33,945 nucleotides of DNA from an uncultured Lachnospiraceae bacterium (GTDB taxonomy: Bacteria > Bacillota > Clostridia > Lachnospirales > Lachnospiraceae). The position numbers and the translations under genes are program-made. The stretch is taken from contig CAMJGH010000025.1 of NCBI GenBank assembly GCA_946405185.1, positions 1-33,945 of the forward strand, read 5' to 3'. How positions within the stretch are numbered: the first letter of the stretch is position 1; every line of letters begins with the position of its first letter. This document shows positions 15,756-24,088 of this stretch, piece after piece. Below the pieces are notes generated by a model. That model had not been told where the DNA came from, searched no databases, and was given only the letters and a program-made list of their open reading frames with translations.

Positions 15756-16644
15756 TTACTTTCCGAACAGTTCCGCTGTCTTCACCATGCGCTCCGCCAC
15801 CTTCACGCCGAACGGGCACCGGCTCTCACACCCCTGGCAGCCGATGCAGGCCGACGCGGTGGTGCCCAGCGCCAGATAGTGCTGCCGGACGCTCTCCGGC
15901 ACCTCCGGCTGCTGGATGGCCAGATCGTAGAACTTGTTGACCATGGCGATGTCGATGTCCATCGGGCACGGCTTGCAGTGCCCGCAGTAGGTACATTGCC
16001 CGGCGTAGGCGTGCAGCGGCGCGCTCCGGATCGATGCCGGCGTAGTCCGCGTTCTCGTACCCCTCGAACATGGAATCCAGGTCCTCCGTGGCCGGCCGCA
16101 TGTCAAAAGCCGGGTTGATCGAAAAGAGGATCATCTCCACAAACCCGCACTTCGCCGCCTGTTCGGCGATACGCGGATTGTGCGTGGACAGGCCGATGTG
16201 GCGGATGATGCCCTTCCTCTTCAGTTCAAAGACATAATCCAGGTAGGGGGAGCCGTGGGCGATATGGGCGTCCCAGTCCTCCTGTGCGTCCACGTAGTGG
16301 ATCATGCCCAGGTCGATGTACCCGCCGCCGATGCGGGTAAGCAGGTCCTCAAACGCCGGCTTCACGTACGTCAAATCCCGCGTGCGCACGTACTGCCCGT
16401 TCTGGTACGTGGAGCCGAGATGCCCCTGCACAAACCACTTGTCCCGCCGGTCCGCAATGGCCTTTCCGATGATATCCCGCGATTTCGGATCCGGCATCCA
16501 GCAGTCGATGATGTTGATGCCCTTCTCCCCCGCATAGCGGATGAGCCCGATGGATTCTTCTTCCGGGTGGCGCTCCAGCCACTCACCGCCAAAACCCACT
16601 TCACTGACCATCAGGCCGGTCTTTCCCAGTTTCCGGTAGTTTAT
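15756..16644 (-). pseudogene. Broken second copy of the Fe-S aldo/keto reductase-like gene
   Basis: Matches the gene at 9924-11075 from its first residues (NYRKLGKTGLMVSEVGFGG) to its end (KTAELFGK). It carries two lesions. The start codon position reads ATA (16644-16642) behind an intact AGGAGG. In addition 263 bp are missing between two near-identical 9-mers (GCGGCGCGC/GCGGCACGC in copy 1 at 10184 and 10447), fused here at 16016-16024. 263 is not a multiple of three, so the ferredoxin tail is out of frame after GIDPERAA. The 3' 264 bp are identical to copy 1, while the 5' 620 bp differ at many sites. Confidence 0.92.
15761..16024. repeat. 264-bp repeat, copy 2 (identical to 9929-10192)
   Basis: See the entry at 9929-10192. 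The identity stops exactly at the deletion joint in this copy. Confidence 0.88.
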
Positions 16645-16715
16645 ACACACCTCCTGATCCGGCGACACGCCGGACGATCTCAGCTTTTACTTTTTGATTA
16701 TACCTCGTTCCGGGC

Positions 16716-16751
16716 AAAAAGAACAGGGACGCCTCCCAGGGGAGACGTCCC
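16716..16751 (-). terminator. Terminator after sbcC
   Basis: A 12-bp stem with one mismatch (16726-16737 against 16740-16751), then GTTC and five T on the minus strand, 21 bases after the sbcC stop. Confidence 0.8.
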
Positions 16752-16772
16752 GCATAAACGTTCGTTTGCTGC

Positions 16773-19700
16773 TCACACCCACGCGGCGTGGCTGCCGAAC
16801 TCATCCTTGGTGACGGAAAGCTGCTCGTCGATCTCCTGGCGCAGCTCCGTGACGTGCGAGATGATGCCCACCAGTTTGGAGCCGCCGGCCATATCCAGCA
16901 GTACCCGCACGGCCTGGCCGCGGGCGTGGTCATCCAGCGACCCGAAGCCTTCATCGATGAACATCATGTCCAGATTGACCGCCGCGGACGATGCCTGGAT
17001 CTGGTCCGCCATGCCGAGCGCCAGTGCCAGCGCCGCCATGAACGACTCGCCGCCGGAGAGTGTGCGGATCTCCCGCGTCTTGCCGGTGACCTGCGAGTAG
17101 ACCAGCAGATCCAGCCCGCGGTTCCTGCCGTCGCCGGCGTCCTCGATGGGCATCATGCGCAGCTCGTACGAGTGGGCTGTCATGACGGCAAAGCGCGCGT
17201 TGGCCGCCGCCAGGATGCGCTCCAGATACCACCGCTGCACGTAGGTTTCAATATCCATGCGGGCGCCGGACTGCTTGCCGGACAGGCGCATGTACAGGCT
17301 GTGCAGGCGCGTGTACTCCCCGAGCACGGTCTGGCGCTTCGAAAGATGTTCCGAAAGCTCGTGCAGCGCCCCGCGGTCCGTCTGCAGAAGGCTGCGGATG
17401 GCGGCCAGACGGTCATCGGCCGTTTTGCGGAGGGCCGTTTTCTCCTGCACGGCGGTTTCGAGGGCTTCCAGATCCGGCTGCGTACGCCCGGCAATGGTGT
17501 TTTCGGCCGTCTCCCGGCGCGCCTTCTCCGCGGCGCATGCTTCCCGGTACCGCCTGACTTCCGCCTGCAGCCGGTCCGCCTCCTCCTTGCGGTGGGCGGC
17601 CGTCAGCGGCTTCCACTCGGACTCGGCAAGATCCTTCTGAGCGCTCAGCGTCTCATACGCCGCACGGCGGTTTCGGGCGGTCTCCTGCCAGCCCGGCAGC
17701 GCCTGCTCATGCTGGGCCAGCCGGGCATCGGCTGCCGCCCTGGCAGCGTGCGCCTGGCGGGCCGCGTCGTCCGCAGCCGTGTACGTCTTCACCGCCTCCT
17801 CCAGCGCCTTCCGGTCCGCGGCGTACACCTCATCCGCTTCCTGCTCCGAAGAAAACGTCAGGCCGGCCGATGCCTGCTCCCGTTCCGTGCGGATGGTTTT
17901 GGCCGCCGTGACCGCTCCGTTTTCTGCCTCCACCGCCTTATCCAGCTCCTGCTGCCGCTCCTTGCGGCCGGTATCCGTGCCCGACAGGCTTGTGCGCACC
18001 GCCTTCAGTTCCTCGGCCTGTGCCGTAAGCGCCTCCCCTTCGGAGCGCAGCTGGTCATGCAGGCGCTGCAGCACTTCACCGGCCTGTGCCGGCGTCATCT
18101 CCTGCGGCAGCTCCGGATCAAACTCCGCCAGCGCGGCAAGGAAACTCTCCCACTCCTCTCCGGCGGTCTGCTGCGCCTTCTTCAGGAGGTCCGCCGCGCT
18201 GCCGGCGGCCGTCGCCGCCTTTTCCTGGTCATCCCCCGCCTTCTTTGCCGCTTTTTCCAGACGCTGCACTTCCGCCCGCGTCAGCCCCGCCGCGCGGGCA
18301 CTGATCTTACACGGAGACGGATGGTCAAGCGACCCGCAGACCGGGCAGGGTTTCCCCGGCTGCAGTTTTTCCGCGGCCAGAAGGCCTGCCTGCTCGTCCA
18401 GAAACGCCTGGTTGGCTTCTTCGTACCGCCCGCGGGCCTGCTCGTAAGCCTCACGGACCTTCCGGTAAGCCTCCTGCGCGGCGGCCGCCGTTTTCCCCTG
18501 CTCGGCGGATGCCCTGGCCGCCTCGCCGGCCTTCCGGTACTGCTCTTTCAGGGCCCGGAACTGCCCTGCCCGGCCGGTGCAGGCCGCCAGGCGCGCATCC
18601 GCACCGTCCAACTGCATTTCTCTTGTACGCCAGGCTGCCACCTGCTCATCCCAGGCCGCAAGTGCCCCGTGCGCTTTCTGCCAGTCCTCCGTCTTGCGGC
18701 GGATCAGGGCTTCCGCTCCCACCAGCCGGCGGTCCGCATCGCGCACCTGCGCAAACAAGTGCTTCTCACGCTTCACGCGCTCTTCGGTCTTCGCAAAGGT
18801 TTCCTGTGCCGCTGTCCGCACACGCGCCGCATCCGCTTCCGCGGCGGCCGTACGCGCTTCCTCCTCCTTCAGCCCGGGGAGCGCTTCCGTTTCCCGGCGG
18901 ATGGCATCCGTGATGATGGTCACCTGAGCGCCGGCTTCTTCAAAACTGTCAGCCGATGCCTTTACCTCCCAGGCATCCGCGATCTGCCGGGCCAAGTTCT
19001 CCTTTTCCCGGAAGCTGTCCGCCTGTGCGGCCAGCTCTTCCTGACGGGCCAGGGCCTTCTGGCGGTCCGCAAAGGCCGTCTGCAGCGTCTGCCCTTCGGT
19101 CTGCGCCTTGCGCGCTGCGTTTTCCTGCCCGCGGGCCTCTTCCAGGGCTTTTCCCGCGCTCTTTTCTTCCCGCGCGTACTCATCACAAAGGACCTTCAGG
19201 CCGCTTTCAAGCGCTTCCGCTGCCGTGATGTCCAGGTCTTTTTCCTTGCTGATGCGGTCTTTGGCGCGTGCCACTGCGGCGGCCTCCTCCGAACCGTCCG
19301 CCGGCACCTGCACGCGGCCGGAGACGGCCTGGATGCTCTTGCGGATCCAGTCCGCCTGCTCACTGTACTGTTTCTGCCGCCGGTCCAGCTCGTCCACCAC
19401 TTTTGCGTAGACGCCCGTGCCAAAGAGTTTGCGGAAGATCTCTTTCTTTTTGTTGGAGTCCGCGCGCAGCAGTTCCATGAACTCGCCCTGGGCGATCATG
19501 GCCACCTGCATGAACTGCTCTTTGGTCAGGCCGACGATCTCCATCAGTTTAGCGTTGGTCTCCTTGATCTTTCCGGGGTATGCCCGCCCGTCTGGCAGGG
19601 TCAGTTCCACCTTCTCCTGCACGCCGGTGACATCGCCGTCTCCCCGCTGGCGCTTTTTCATACGGTCATGCTTAGGCGACCGCCAGACGGTATAGAGTTT

Positions 19701-19976
19701 CTCCTCCCCGCCTTCGTTCTCCGTAAACACCAGCTCCACGAACGGCTCAACATCCGCCGTGACAAACTGGCTCTGAAGATCTTCCCCTTCCTTTTTGCTC
19801 GCGTTGGAACTGGCCTTACCGTACAGCGCAAAGACGATGGCGTCAAAGATGGTGGTCTTGCCGGCGCCGGTATCGCCGGTGATCAGGAAGAGGTTCTGCA
19901 CCGGGCGGGTGAAATCGATGGTGGTCTGTTTTCCGTAAGACCCGAAGGCCTGCATGGTCAGGGTGACCGGTCTCAT
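16773..19976 (-). CDS. sbcC: Exonuclease SbcC (SMC-like/Rad50 ATPase subunit)
   Basis: The ATPase subunit of the SbcCD nuclease, which opens hairpins and trims DNA ends at stalled forks. The 1067-residue protein has Walker A GDTGAGKT (34-41) and long coiled coils on either side of a zinc hook CPVCGSLDHP (near 543). The ABC signature LSGGES lies near 975 and Walker B MMFIDEGFGSLD near 1007. The start is ATG 19976 (MRPVTLTMQAFG), which overlaps the sbcD stop by ATGA and has AAAGGAGGAG upstream. The longer open frame to 20060 lies inside sbcD. The coiled coil is Ala/Glu/Gln-rich as expected. The gene ends at a terminator. Confidence 0.95.
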   Translation of the reverse strand: MRPVTLTMQAFGSYGKQTTIDFTRPVQNLFLITGDTGAGKTTIFDAIVFALYGKASSNASKKEGEDLQSQFVTADVEPFVELVFTENEGGEEKLYTVWRSPKHDRMKKRQRGDGDVTGVQEKVELTLPDGRAYPGKIKETNAKLMEIVGLTKEQFMQVAMIAQGEFMELLRADSNKKKEIFRKLFGTGVYAKVVDELDRRQKQYSEQADWIRKSIQAVSGRVQVPADGSEEAAAVARAKDRISKEKDLDITAAEALESGLKVLCDEYAREEKSAGKALEEARGQENAARKAQTEGQTLQTAFADRQKALARQEELAAQADSFREKENLARQIADAWEVKASADSFEEAGAQVTIITDAIRRETEALPGLKEEEARTAAAEADAARVRTAAQETFAKTEERVKREKHLFAQVRDADRRLVGAEALIRRKTEDWQKAHGALAAWDEQVAAWRTREMQLDGADARLAACTGRAGQFRALKEQYRKAGEAARASAEQGKTAAAAQEAYRKVREAYEQARGRYEEANQAFLDEQAGLLAAEKLQPGKPCPVCGSLDHPSPCKISARAAGLTRAEVQRLEKAAKKAGDDQEKAATAAGSAADLLKKAQQTAGEEWESFLAALAEFDPELPQEMTPAQAGEVLQRLHDQLRSEGEALTAQAEELKAVRTSLSGTDTGRKERQQELDKAVEAENGAVTAAKTIRTEREQASAGLTFSSEQEADEVYAADRKALEEAVKTYTAADDAARQAHAARAAADARLAQHEQALPGWQETARNRRAAYETLSAQKDLAESEWKPLTAAHRKEEADRLQAEVRRYREACAAEKARRETAENTIAGRTQPDLEALETAVQEKTALRKTADDRLAAIRSLLQTDRGALHELSEHLSKRQTVLGEYTRLHSLYMRLSGKQSGARMDIETYVQRWYLERILAAANARFAVMTAHSYELRMMPIEDAGDGRNRGLDLLVYSQVTGKTREIRTLSGGESFMAALALALGMADQIQASSAAVNLDMMFIDEGFGSLDDHARGQAVRVLLDMAGGSKLVGIISHVTELRQEIDEQLSVTKDEFGSHAAWV

Positions 19977-21127
19977 GCCTGCTCCTCCTTTACCGTGTTG
20001 ATGATGTCCGCCAGCAGCGCCTGATCCTCCTCCGGAAGGTCTCCCAGGAACGCCAGGCACTGGTCAAAAACGTTCAGATCCGGTATGTCCGCTGCGGCCG
20101 CGGGCTGGTATGTGACGCCCGGCCCGGCCGCCCGCCGCACCTCTAAAAGACGCGGGAAGGCCGCCCGCAGGCGGTCCTGCATATCCGCCGCATCCCGGTC
20201 CACCGTGTCCGTGAGGACCACCGTGATGTAGTCATCGGAAGCCTGTTCCAGCACCTCCGGCAGGCTCCCCTCCACCTTGCGGACCTGCCGCAGGGGGATG
20301 AGCGGCAGCACGCGCGTGTTCACGGTGCCTTTGGCGCCCATCTCCACGCACACGATGCCCTTCTCCTGCCCGGCCTCGGAGACCGAGACGGCTAACGGCG
20401 TGCCGCAGTAGCGCACCGTATCACGCCCCACCTGCATGGGCGTGTGGATGTGCCCGAGCGCCGCGTAGTCAAAGGGATCCAGCGCGTCCGCGCCCACCTG
20501 GTCGATGTTGCCGACGGTCACCACCTCGGTATCCGTCCGCTTCACCTCCTCCGCCGGCTTTCCGGCCGGCAGGTAGAACTGATGGCTGACCAGGACATTG
20601 CGGGAGGATGTGTCCACCTCCTCACGCGCCAGCAGGGCCCGCACCGCCTTGTCGTAGGAAAGCAGATTCCCGTTCTCATCCGCCCCGGTGATGGCCCGCA
20701 CCATGCCGGGCTTCACGAACGGCAGCAGGTAAAAGGTGACCGGGCCGTACGCGTCCGTCAGGGTGACCCGCTCGATGCGCTCGTCCGGGCGCTCCGGCGG
20801 CAGGCCGATCATGTGGATGCGGCGGCTGCGCAGCACCTGGCGGAAGACGTTGATGCGCGGCGCGGAGTCATGGTTGCCGGAGATCATCATGATCTCCGCC
20901 TCCGGAGCGGCCTGCGTGAGGGCGTTGACAAAGCCGTCGAACAGCTCCACCGACTCCGCGGCGGGCACGGCTTTGTCGTAAATATCCCCGGCGATGATGA
21001 TGGCGTCCGGCTGCTCGGCGCGCGCGAACTCCGCGATGCGCTCAAAAACGTAGCGCTGGTCTTCCGACAGATCGCGGTTGTAGAGTTTCACGCCGATGTG
21101 AAGGTCCGAAAGGTGAAAGAATTTCAT
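19973..21127 (-). CDS. sbcD: Exonuclease SbcD (Mre11-like nuclease subunit)
   Basis: The metallophosphoesterase subunit of SbcCD, 384 residues. Mn-binding motifs are visible: DLHIG (Asp8, His10), AGDIYDK (Asp48), SGNHD (84-87) and the later GHIHTP. ATG 21127 with GGAGG seven bases upstream is chosen over the longer frame to 21289, because that frame reads through the promoter and the displaced DUF1015 end. It is followed by sbcC with a 4-base overlap. Confidence 0.95.
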   Translation of the reverse strand: MKFFHLSDLHIGVKLYNRDLSEDQRYVFERIAEFARAEQPDAIIIAGDIYDKAVPAAESVELFDGFVNALTQAAPEAEIMMISGNHDSAPRINVFRQVLRSRRIHMIGLPPERPDERIERVTLTDAYGPVTFYLLPFVKPGMVRAITGADENGNLLSYDKAVRALLAREEVDTSSRNVLVSHQFYLPAGKPAEEVKRTDTEVVTVGNIDQVGADALDPFDYAALGHIHTPMQVGRDTVRYCGTPLAVSVSEAGQEKGIVCVEMGAKGTVNTRVLPLIPLRQVRKVEGSLPEVLEQASDDYITVVLTDTVDRDAADMQDRLRAAFPRLLEVRRAAGPGVTYQPAAAADIPDLNVFDQCLAFLGDLPEEDQALLADIINTVKEEQA

Positions 21128-21158
21128 GGAAGATCCTCCTGTCAGGATAGCGGCACTG

Positions 21159-21193
21159 CGTAAGGTTACGGAGATTCCTGCCGTAAGGTTATG
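21159..21193. repeat. Direct repeats in the sbcD leader
   Basis: CGTAAGGTTACG (21159-21170) and CGTAAGGTTATG (21182-21193), one mismatch, are offset by 23 bp, about two helical turns. They lie between the sbcD promoter and its start codon. Such paired motifs resemble regulator sites. The nine bases CCGTAAGGT also occur near 25799. Confidence 0.45.
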
Positions 21194-21236
21194 GGGTTCA
21201 TTTCCATAGAGGTAATTTTTTACAATTTCTACAAAC

Positions 21237-21265
21237 AGTATACCCCGCCTGACACAGATTGTCAA
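21237..21265 (-). promoter_or_regulatory. Promoter of sbcDC with overlapping palindrome
   Basis: On the minus strand a perfect TTGACA (21265-21260), 17 bp, then TATACT (21242-21237). A 12-bp inverted repeat with one mismatch (21243-21254 and 21260-21271) covers the -35 and the spacer. It could be an operator or double as a terminator for transcripts arriving from the cassette. Confidence 0.75.
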
Positions 21266-21278
21266 GCGGGGCACTTTG

Positions 21279-21314
21279 TCATCGTTCAATTTTGTGGATC
21301 AGAAAACCGCTGCG
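21279..21314 (-). pseudogene. Displaced 3' end of the DUF1015 gene
   Basis: Twelve codons read RSGFLIHKIER and a stop (TGA at 21281-21279). The intact DUF1015 gene at 27926-29191 ends RSGFLIHKIEK and a stop. The 26 bases at 21289-21314 are identical to the end of that gene. This looks like the original gene end, cut off by insertion of the cassette. Confidence 0.8.
21289..21314. repeat. 26-bp direct repeat, left copy (attachment-site-like)
   Basis: Identical to 27936-27961. It begins ATTTTGTGGATC and ends AACCGCTGCG. The three bases TTC also match one position further out. Confidence 0.9.
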
Positions 21315-21330
21315 GGCGTTTCCGCCCGCA
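21311..21330 (-). terminator. Hairpin after the LytTR regulator gene
   Basis: An 8-bp perfect stem (TGCGGGCG/CGCCCGCA) with a 4-base loop, directly after the regulator stop. It is followed on the minus strand by GCGGTTTTC, so it is at most a weak terminator. It overlaps the end of the left direct repeat. Confidence 0.45.
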
Positions 21331-21331
21331 T

Positions 21332-22066
21332 TCACAGCCGTTCCTCCGCCTGCCGCCCCTTCATCAGCAGGAACTTCCTGACAAATTCCTTCCGGCAGCG
21401 GCGCGAAAGCGGGATGACCTCCTCAATCCTTTCCGGTTTGTCCCGGAGGATCACCTCGTCCTTCCCGCAAGCCAGCACCTTTTCCAGATTGACCAGAAAT
21501 GACCGGTGCGGGCGGGCAAAACGCTCTGCCGGCAGCTTCTTTTCATACTCTTCCAGGCTCCCGCGGATGGGAAATGAGTGTGACGCCGTCTCGACTGTCA
21601 GCCTGTGGCCGTTCACCGACAGGAACAGGATCTCTTCCGGCCGCAGGGCAACAGGCCCGTCCGGTCCATCAAAGAGAATCTCCCGTCCCGGAAGGCTCTT
21701 CTGGCGTTCACAGGCCTCTTCCAGGACCCGGAATGCTTCTTCCGTGGCATAGGGTTTCAGGAGGAAGCGGAACGCCCGGCGGCGGAGCGCTGCATTGACA
21801 AACTGCGGATGTCCCGTCACCATCACCAGGATGACCGCGGGGTTCTTCTCCCACAGGCATTCCTGTACACGCAGCCCGTCCACATCGCCCATCTGGATGT
21901 CCAGGAACGCGATGTCGGCTTTCTCCCGGCAGGTGCAGGCACTTTCCCCGTTCTCAAAGATAAGGATGCGGGGCTGTCCATCCAGACGATCCGCGCAATA
22001 AGCCTCCACGATCTTTTTCAGATGCTCACGCTCAGACTGAACGTCGTCACAAATCAGGATGTTCAC
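21332..22066 (-). CDS. LytTR-family response regulator
   Basis: A 244-residue AgrA/VirR-like transcription factor. The receiver domain (about 1-120) has acidic residues CDD (6-8), phosphoacceptor Asp56 in AFLDIQM, Thr84 and Lys104 in FLLKP. The LytTR DNA-binding domain (about 140-235) shows FLSVNGHRLTVET, FARPHRSFLVNL and VIPLSRRCRKEF. The start is GTG 22066 with GAGG upstream. The natural partner is the GHKL kinase at 26459-27775 at the other end of the same cassette. Probable targets are the cassette promoters. A lipoprotein gene ends 97 bp upstream. Confidence 0.9.
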   Translation of the reverse strand: MNILICDDVQSEREHLKKIVEAYCADRLDGQPRILIFENGESACTCREKADIAFLDIQMGDVDGLRVQECLWEKNPAVILVMVTGHPQFVNAALRRRAFRFLLKPYATEEAFRVLEEACERQKSLPGREILFDGPDGPVALRPEEILFLSVNGHRLTVETASHSFPIRGSLEEYEKKLPAERFARPHRSFLVNLEKVLACGKDEVILRDKPERIEEVIPLSRRCRKEFVRKFLLMKGRQAEERL

Positions 22067-22163
22067 TATTCCTCACCATCTTGTGTTTCATCTTCTTATC
22101 CCGTGCTCTACATTACAGCTGTCTTTTCGTCATTGCTGTCCCACGGAAAGCAATAGCATTCGA
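22067..22163 (-). other. Intergenic segment with a possible peptidase-gene remnant
   Basis: Eighteen bases (22126-22143) are identical to 13390-13407, which encode the catalytic WDSNDE region of the cysteine peptidase. Read on the minus strand this spacer gives PWDSNDEKTAVM and a stop. It may be a relic of a peptidase gene once present here. Confidence 0.35.
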
Positions 22164-23357
22164 TCAGTTCTGCCTTGTAATCGGTAAAAACTCACCCGTC
22201 AAGGCGTTCATATAACTGAACTCCCAATAATATTTTCCGTTTCGTTGGTAACTGGCTTCCGCGACCCAACAGGGTACCAGATCAAAAACTGCCGTTTCCG
22301 GTTGGGATTCCTGCATTTCCACCAAAACAGGAACATAACAAAAATAAATGGACGATACTGTACGAGTCTCCTCCAGCAGGACCTGTTCATAGTATTCCGG
22401 AAGCCGGGCGGCCGCTTCTTCCAGTGAAATCACCTGCTGTGGATCATCTTTCCCGACAATATCATACAGATATCTTTGGGACTCCATAAATACAACTTCA
22501 TTTTGCTTTACTATCGCGCACAATGTGGCGCCTTGTTCATTGTATCTGTCCCGGAGAATATTATTCGATCCCGAAAGGATATTTCCGCTCAAGAGAGGAA
22601 CTCTGTCATATTCGTATTCCCATAACAGATAATATGCTTCATCTTCCGGAGAAAACGGCTGCATATAAAATGGACTGTCCGGATCATTCTCCACACCCAT
22701 ATCCCGATTCATCTGCAGTCTCATCTTTTCTAAAGACTCAAAATCCAGAGCATAGATCACCCTGGGTTGCTCTGCCAACGGAAGGTCCAAATTATTGATG
22801 GTTTTCCTTACAAATTCGATTGCTTCCTGTTTAGAGAACGATTCCAATTCTTTCTCTTCCGAAACGCCCGGCAGTACGACCGGATTCTTATCCAGGATCT
22901 TCTGAGTTTTCACATCCTGGAAGATCCAGTTTTGCAAAGCGCTGTTATACCATTTGTTCGTCTGATCAATAGCCGAGTATCGAAAAGACACCCCGGGCAG
23001 AAATATCAGGAGGCTCTCCTGATTATCAACTGTCTTGGCAACCCCTCCTCCCCAGTTATCCTCCGGTTCGATGAACTGGAGTTCTTCCTGTTGAAAAAAA
23101 GGATAGGCTAAACGATGCCAATCGCCCTCATAATTTTTCCAAACCGCATGAAGAACAGACGCGTTCTCTGCTGGTGGTTCCGTTACTTCTGCCTGAAAGA
23201 CGAGTTTATCACTGACCGTCGCGGAAAGCTGGCCGTTCACATACTGATAATCCGTAAAGACTCCCGCATGATTCTCTGGCTTTTTTCCACAGGCTGCCGC
23301 TGTCAGTATACAGGCCATCATCGCCAAAGCCAGGCCTTTCCTTTTCAGATTGCGCAT
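22164..23357 (-). CDS. Large putative lipoprotein of the ABC/two-component cassette
   Basis: A 397-residue exported protein. The signal GLALAMMACILTA leads to a lipobox TAAAC (Cys about 23), so it is probably anchored on the outer face of the membrane. No motif is recognised. The C-terminal part (LVPCWVAEASYQRNGKYYWEFSYMNALTGEFLP) has the look of a PepSY- or YycH/I-like beta-sheet in which a residue pattern NALTG-E recurs. It lies 23 bp after the ABC ATPase gene and before the response regulator. It may sense or tune the kinase or bind the transported product. This is inferred from context only. ATG 23357 has AAAGGA at a long spacing of 12. Confidence 0.72.
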   Translation of the reverse strand: MRNLKRKGLALAMMACILTAAACGKKPENHAGVFTDYQYVNGQLSATVSDKLVFQAEVTEPPAENASVLHAVWKNYEGDWHRLAYPFFQQEELQFIEPEDNWGGGVAKTVDNQESLLIFLPGVSFRYSAIDQTNKWYNSALQNWIFQDVKTQKILDKNPVVLPGVSEEKELESFSKQEAIEFVRKTINNLDLPLAEQPRVIYALDFESLEKMRLQMNRDMGVENDPDSPFYMQPFSPEDEAYYLLWEYEYDRVPLLSGNILSGSNNILRDRYNEQGATLCAIVKQNEVVFMESQRYLYDIVGKDDPQQVISLEEAAARLPEYYEQVLLEETRTVSSIYFCYVPVLVEMQESQPETAVFDLVPCWVAEASYQRNGKYYWEFSYMNALTGEFLPITRQN

Positions 23358-23380
23358 GATATCATCCGTTCCTTTCTTGC

Positions 23381-24058
23381 TTATTCTTCGCGAAGATGCT
23401 GATTCGTCCTGCGGATCACTTCTTCGTCATACCGGACGATCTCTCCGGCTTCCAGATAGGCCACGTGGTCGCACAAAGTCTGGATATCACCCACGATGTG
23501 ACTCGCCAGAATCATACTGGTTCCTTCTTCCTTCAACGACAGGAGGAGTTTCCGCATTTCACGCACCCCGTCACTGTCCAATCCGTTCATGGGCTCGTCC
23601 AATATCAGCAGGCCCGGATGATCCATGATAGCCATGGCAATGCCGAGACGCTGTTTCATCCCCAGCGAATACCGGCCGACCTTTGTCCTGTTATCCGGGT
23701 CCAGTCCGACCTTTTCCATCAGAGAGCCCAAAAAAACTTTGTCCGGTTTCCGACGGATACTCATAAACAGACTGAGATTTGTCATCCCGTCATAACCGGC
23801 CAGATAGCCCGGAGATTCGATCAGTATCCCCATGTCGTCGGGCATATCGATATCCTGCCCTACTTCTTTTCCTTTATAGAGGATCCTGCCGCTGGTCACA
23901 GGCACCAATCCGCTGATACATTTCAAAAGGACCGTTTTTCCGCTGCCATTCCGCCCTACAAGCCCCAGCACCGTTCCTGCCTCAAGCTTCAGGGATGCCT
24001 CCCTTACCACGATGTGATCCCCATATCGTTTGCTTACCTTTTCCAAGGATAACAGCAT
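23381..24058 (-). CDS. ABC transporter ATP-binding protein (BcrA/LanF-like)
   Basis: A 225-residue ATPase subunit. Walker A is GRNGSGKT (35-42), the Q-loop area is replaced by GILIESPGYL, the signature is YSLGMKQRLG, Walker B is LLILDEPMNGLD, and the switch His lies in LASHI. The LGMKQRL form of the signature and the small size fit export, immunity or bacitracin-type transporters, including bacteriocin self-protection systems. GGGAGG precedes ATG 24058. It is coded right after the two permease genes and before the lipoprotein gene. Confidence 0.92.
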   Translation of the reverse strand: MLLSLEKVSKRYGDHIVVREASLKLEAGTVLGLVGRNGSGKTVLLKCISGLVPVTSGRILYKGKEVGQDIDMPDDMGILIESPGYLAGYDGMTNLSLFMSIRRKPDKVFLGSLMEKVGLDPDNRTKVGRYSLGMKQRLGIAMAIMDHPGLLILDEPMNGLDSDGVREMRKLLLSLKEEGTSMILASHIVGDIQTLCDHVAYLEAGEIVRYDEEVIRRTNQHLREE

Positions 24059-24088
24059 ATTGCCTCCCTATTGTATGCCTTCTCTTCC

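Noticed and set aside
16788-20024. 1078-codon plus-strand open frame opposite sbcC
   Set aside because: Antisense shadow of sbcC; sbcC has all its motifs on the minus strand.
19976-20060. Longer N-terminus for SbcC
   Set aside because: It would overlap sbcD, and ATG 19976 has the RBS and the conserved N-terminus.
21243-21271. Inverted repeat read as the original terminator of DUF1015
   Set aside because: No T-run on either strand, and it coincides with the sbcD promoter; kept as a possible operator instead.
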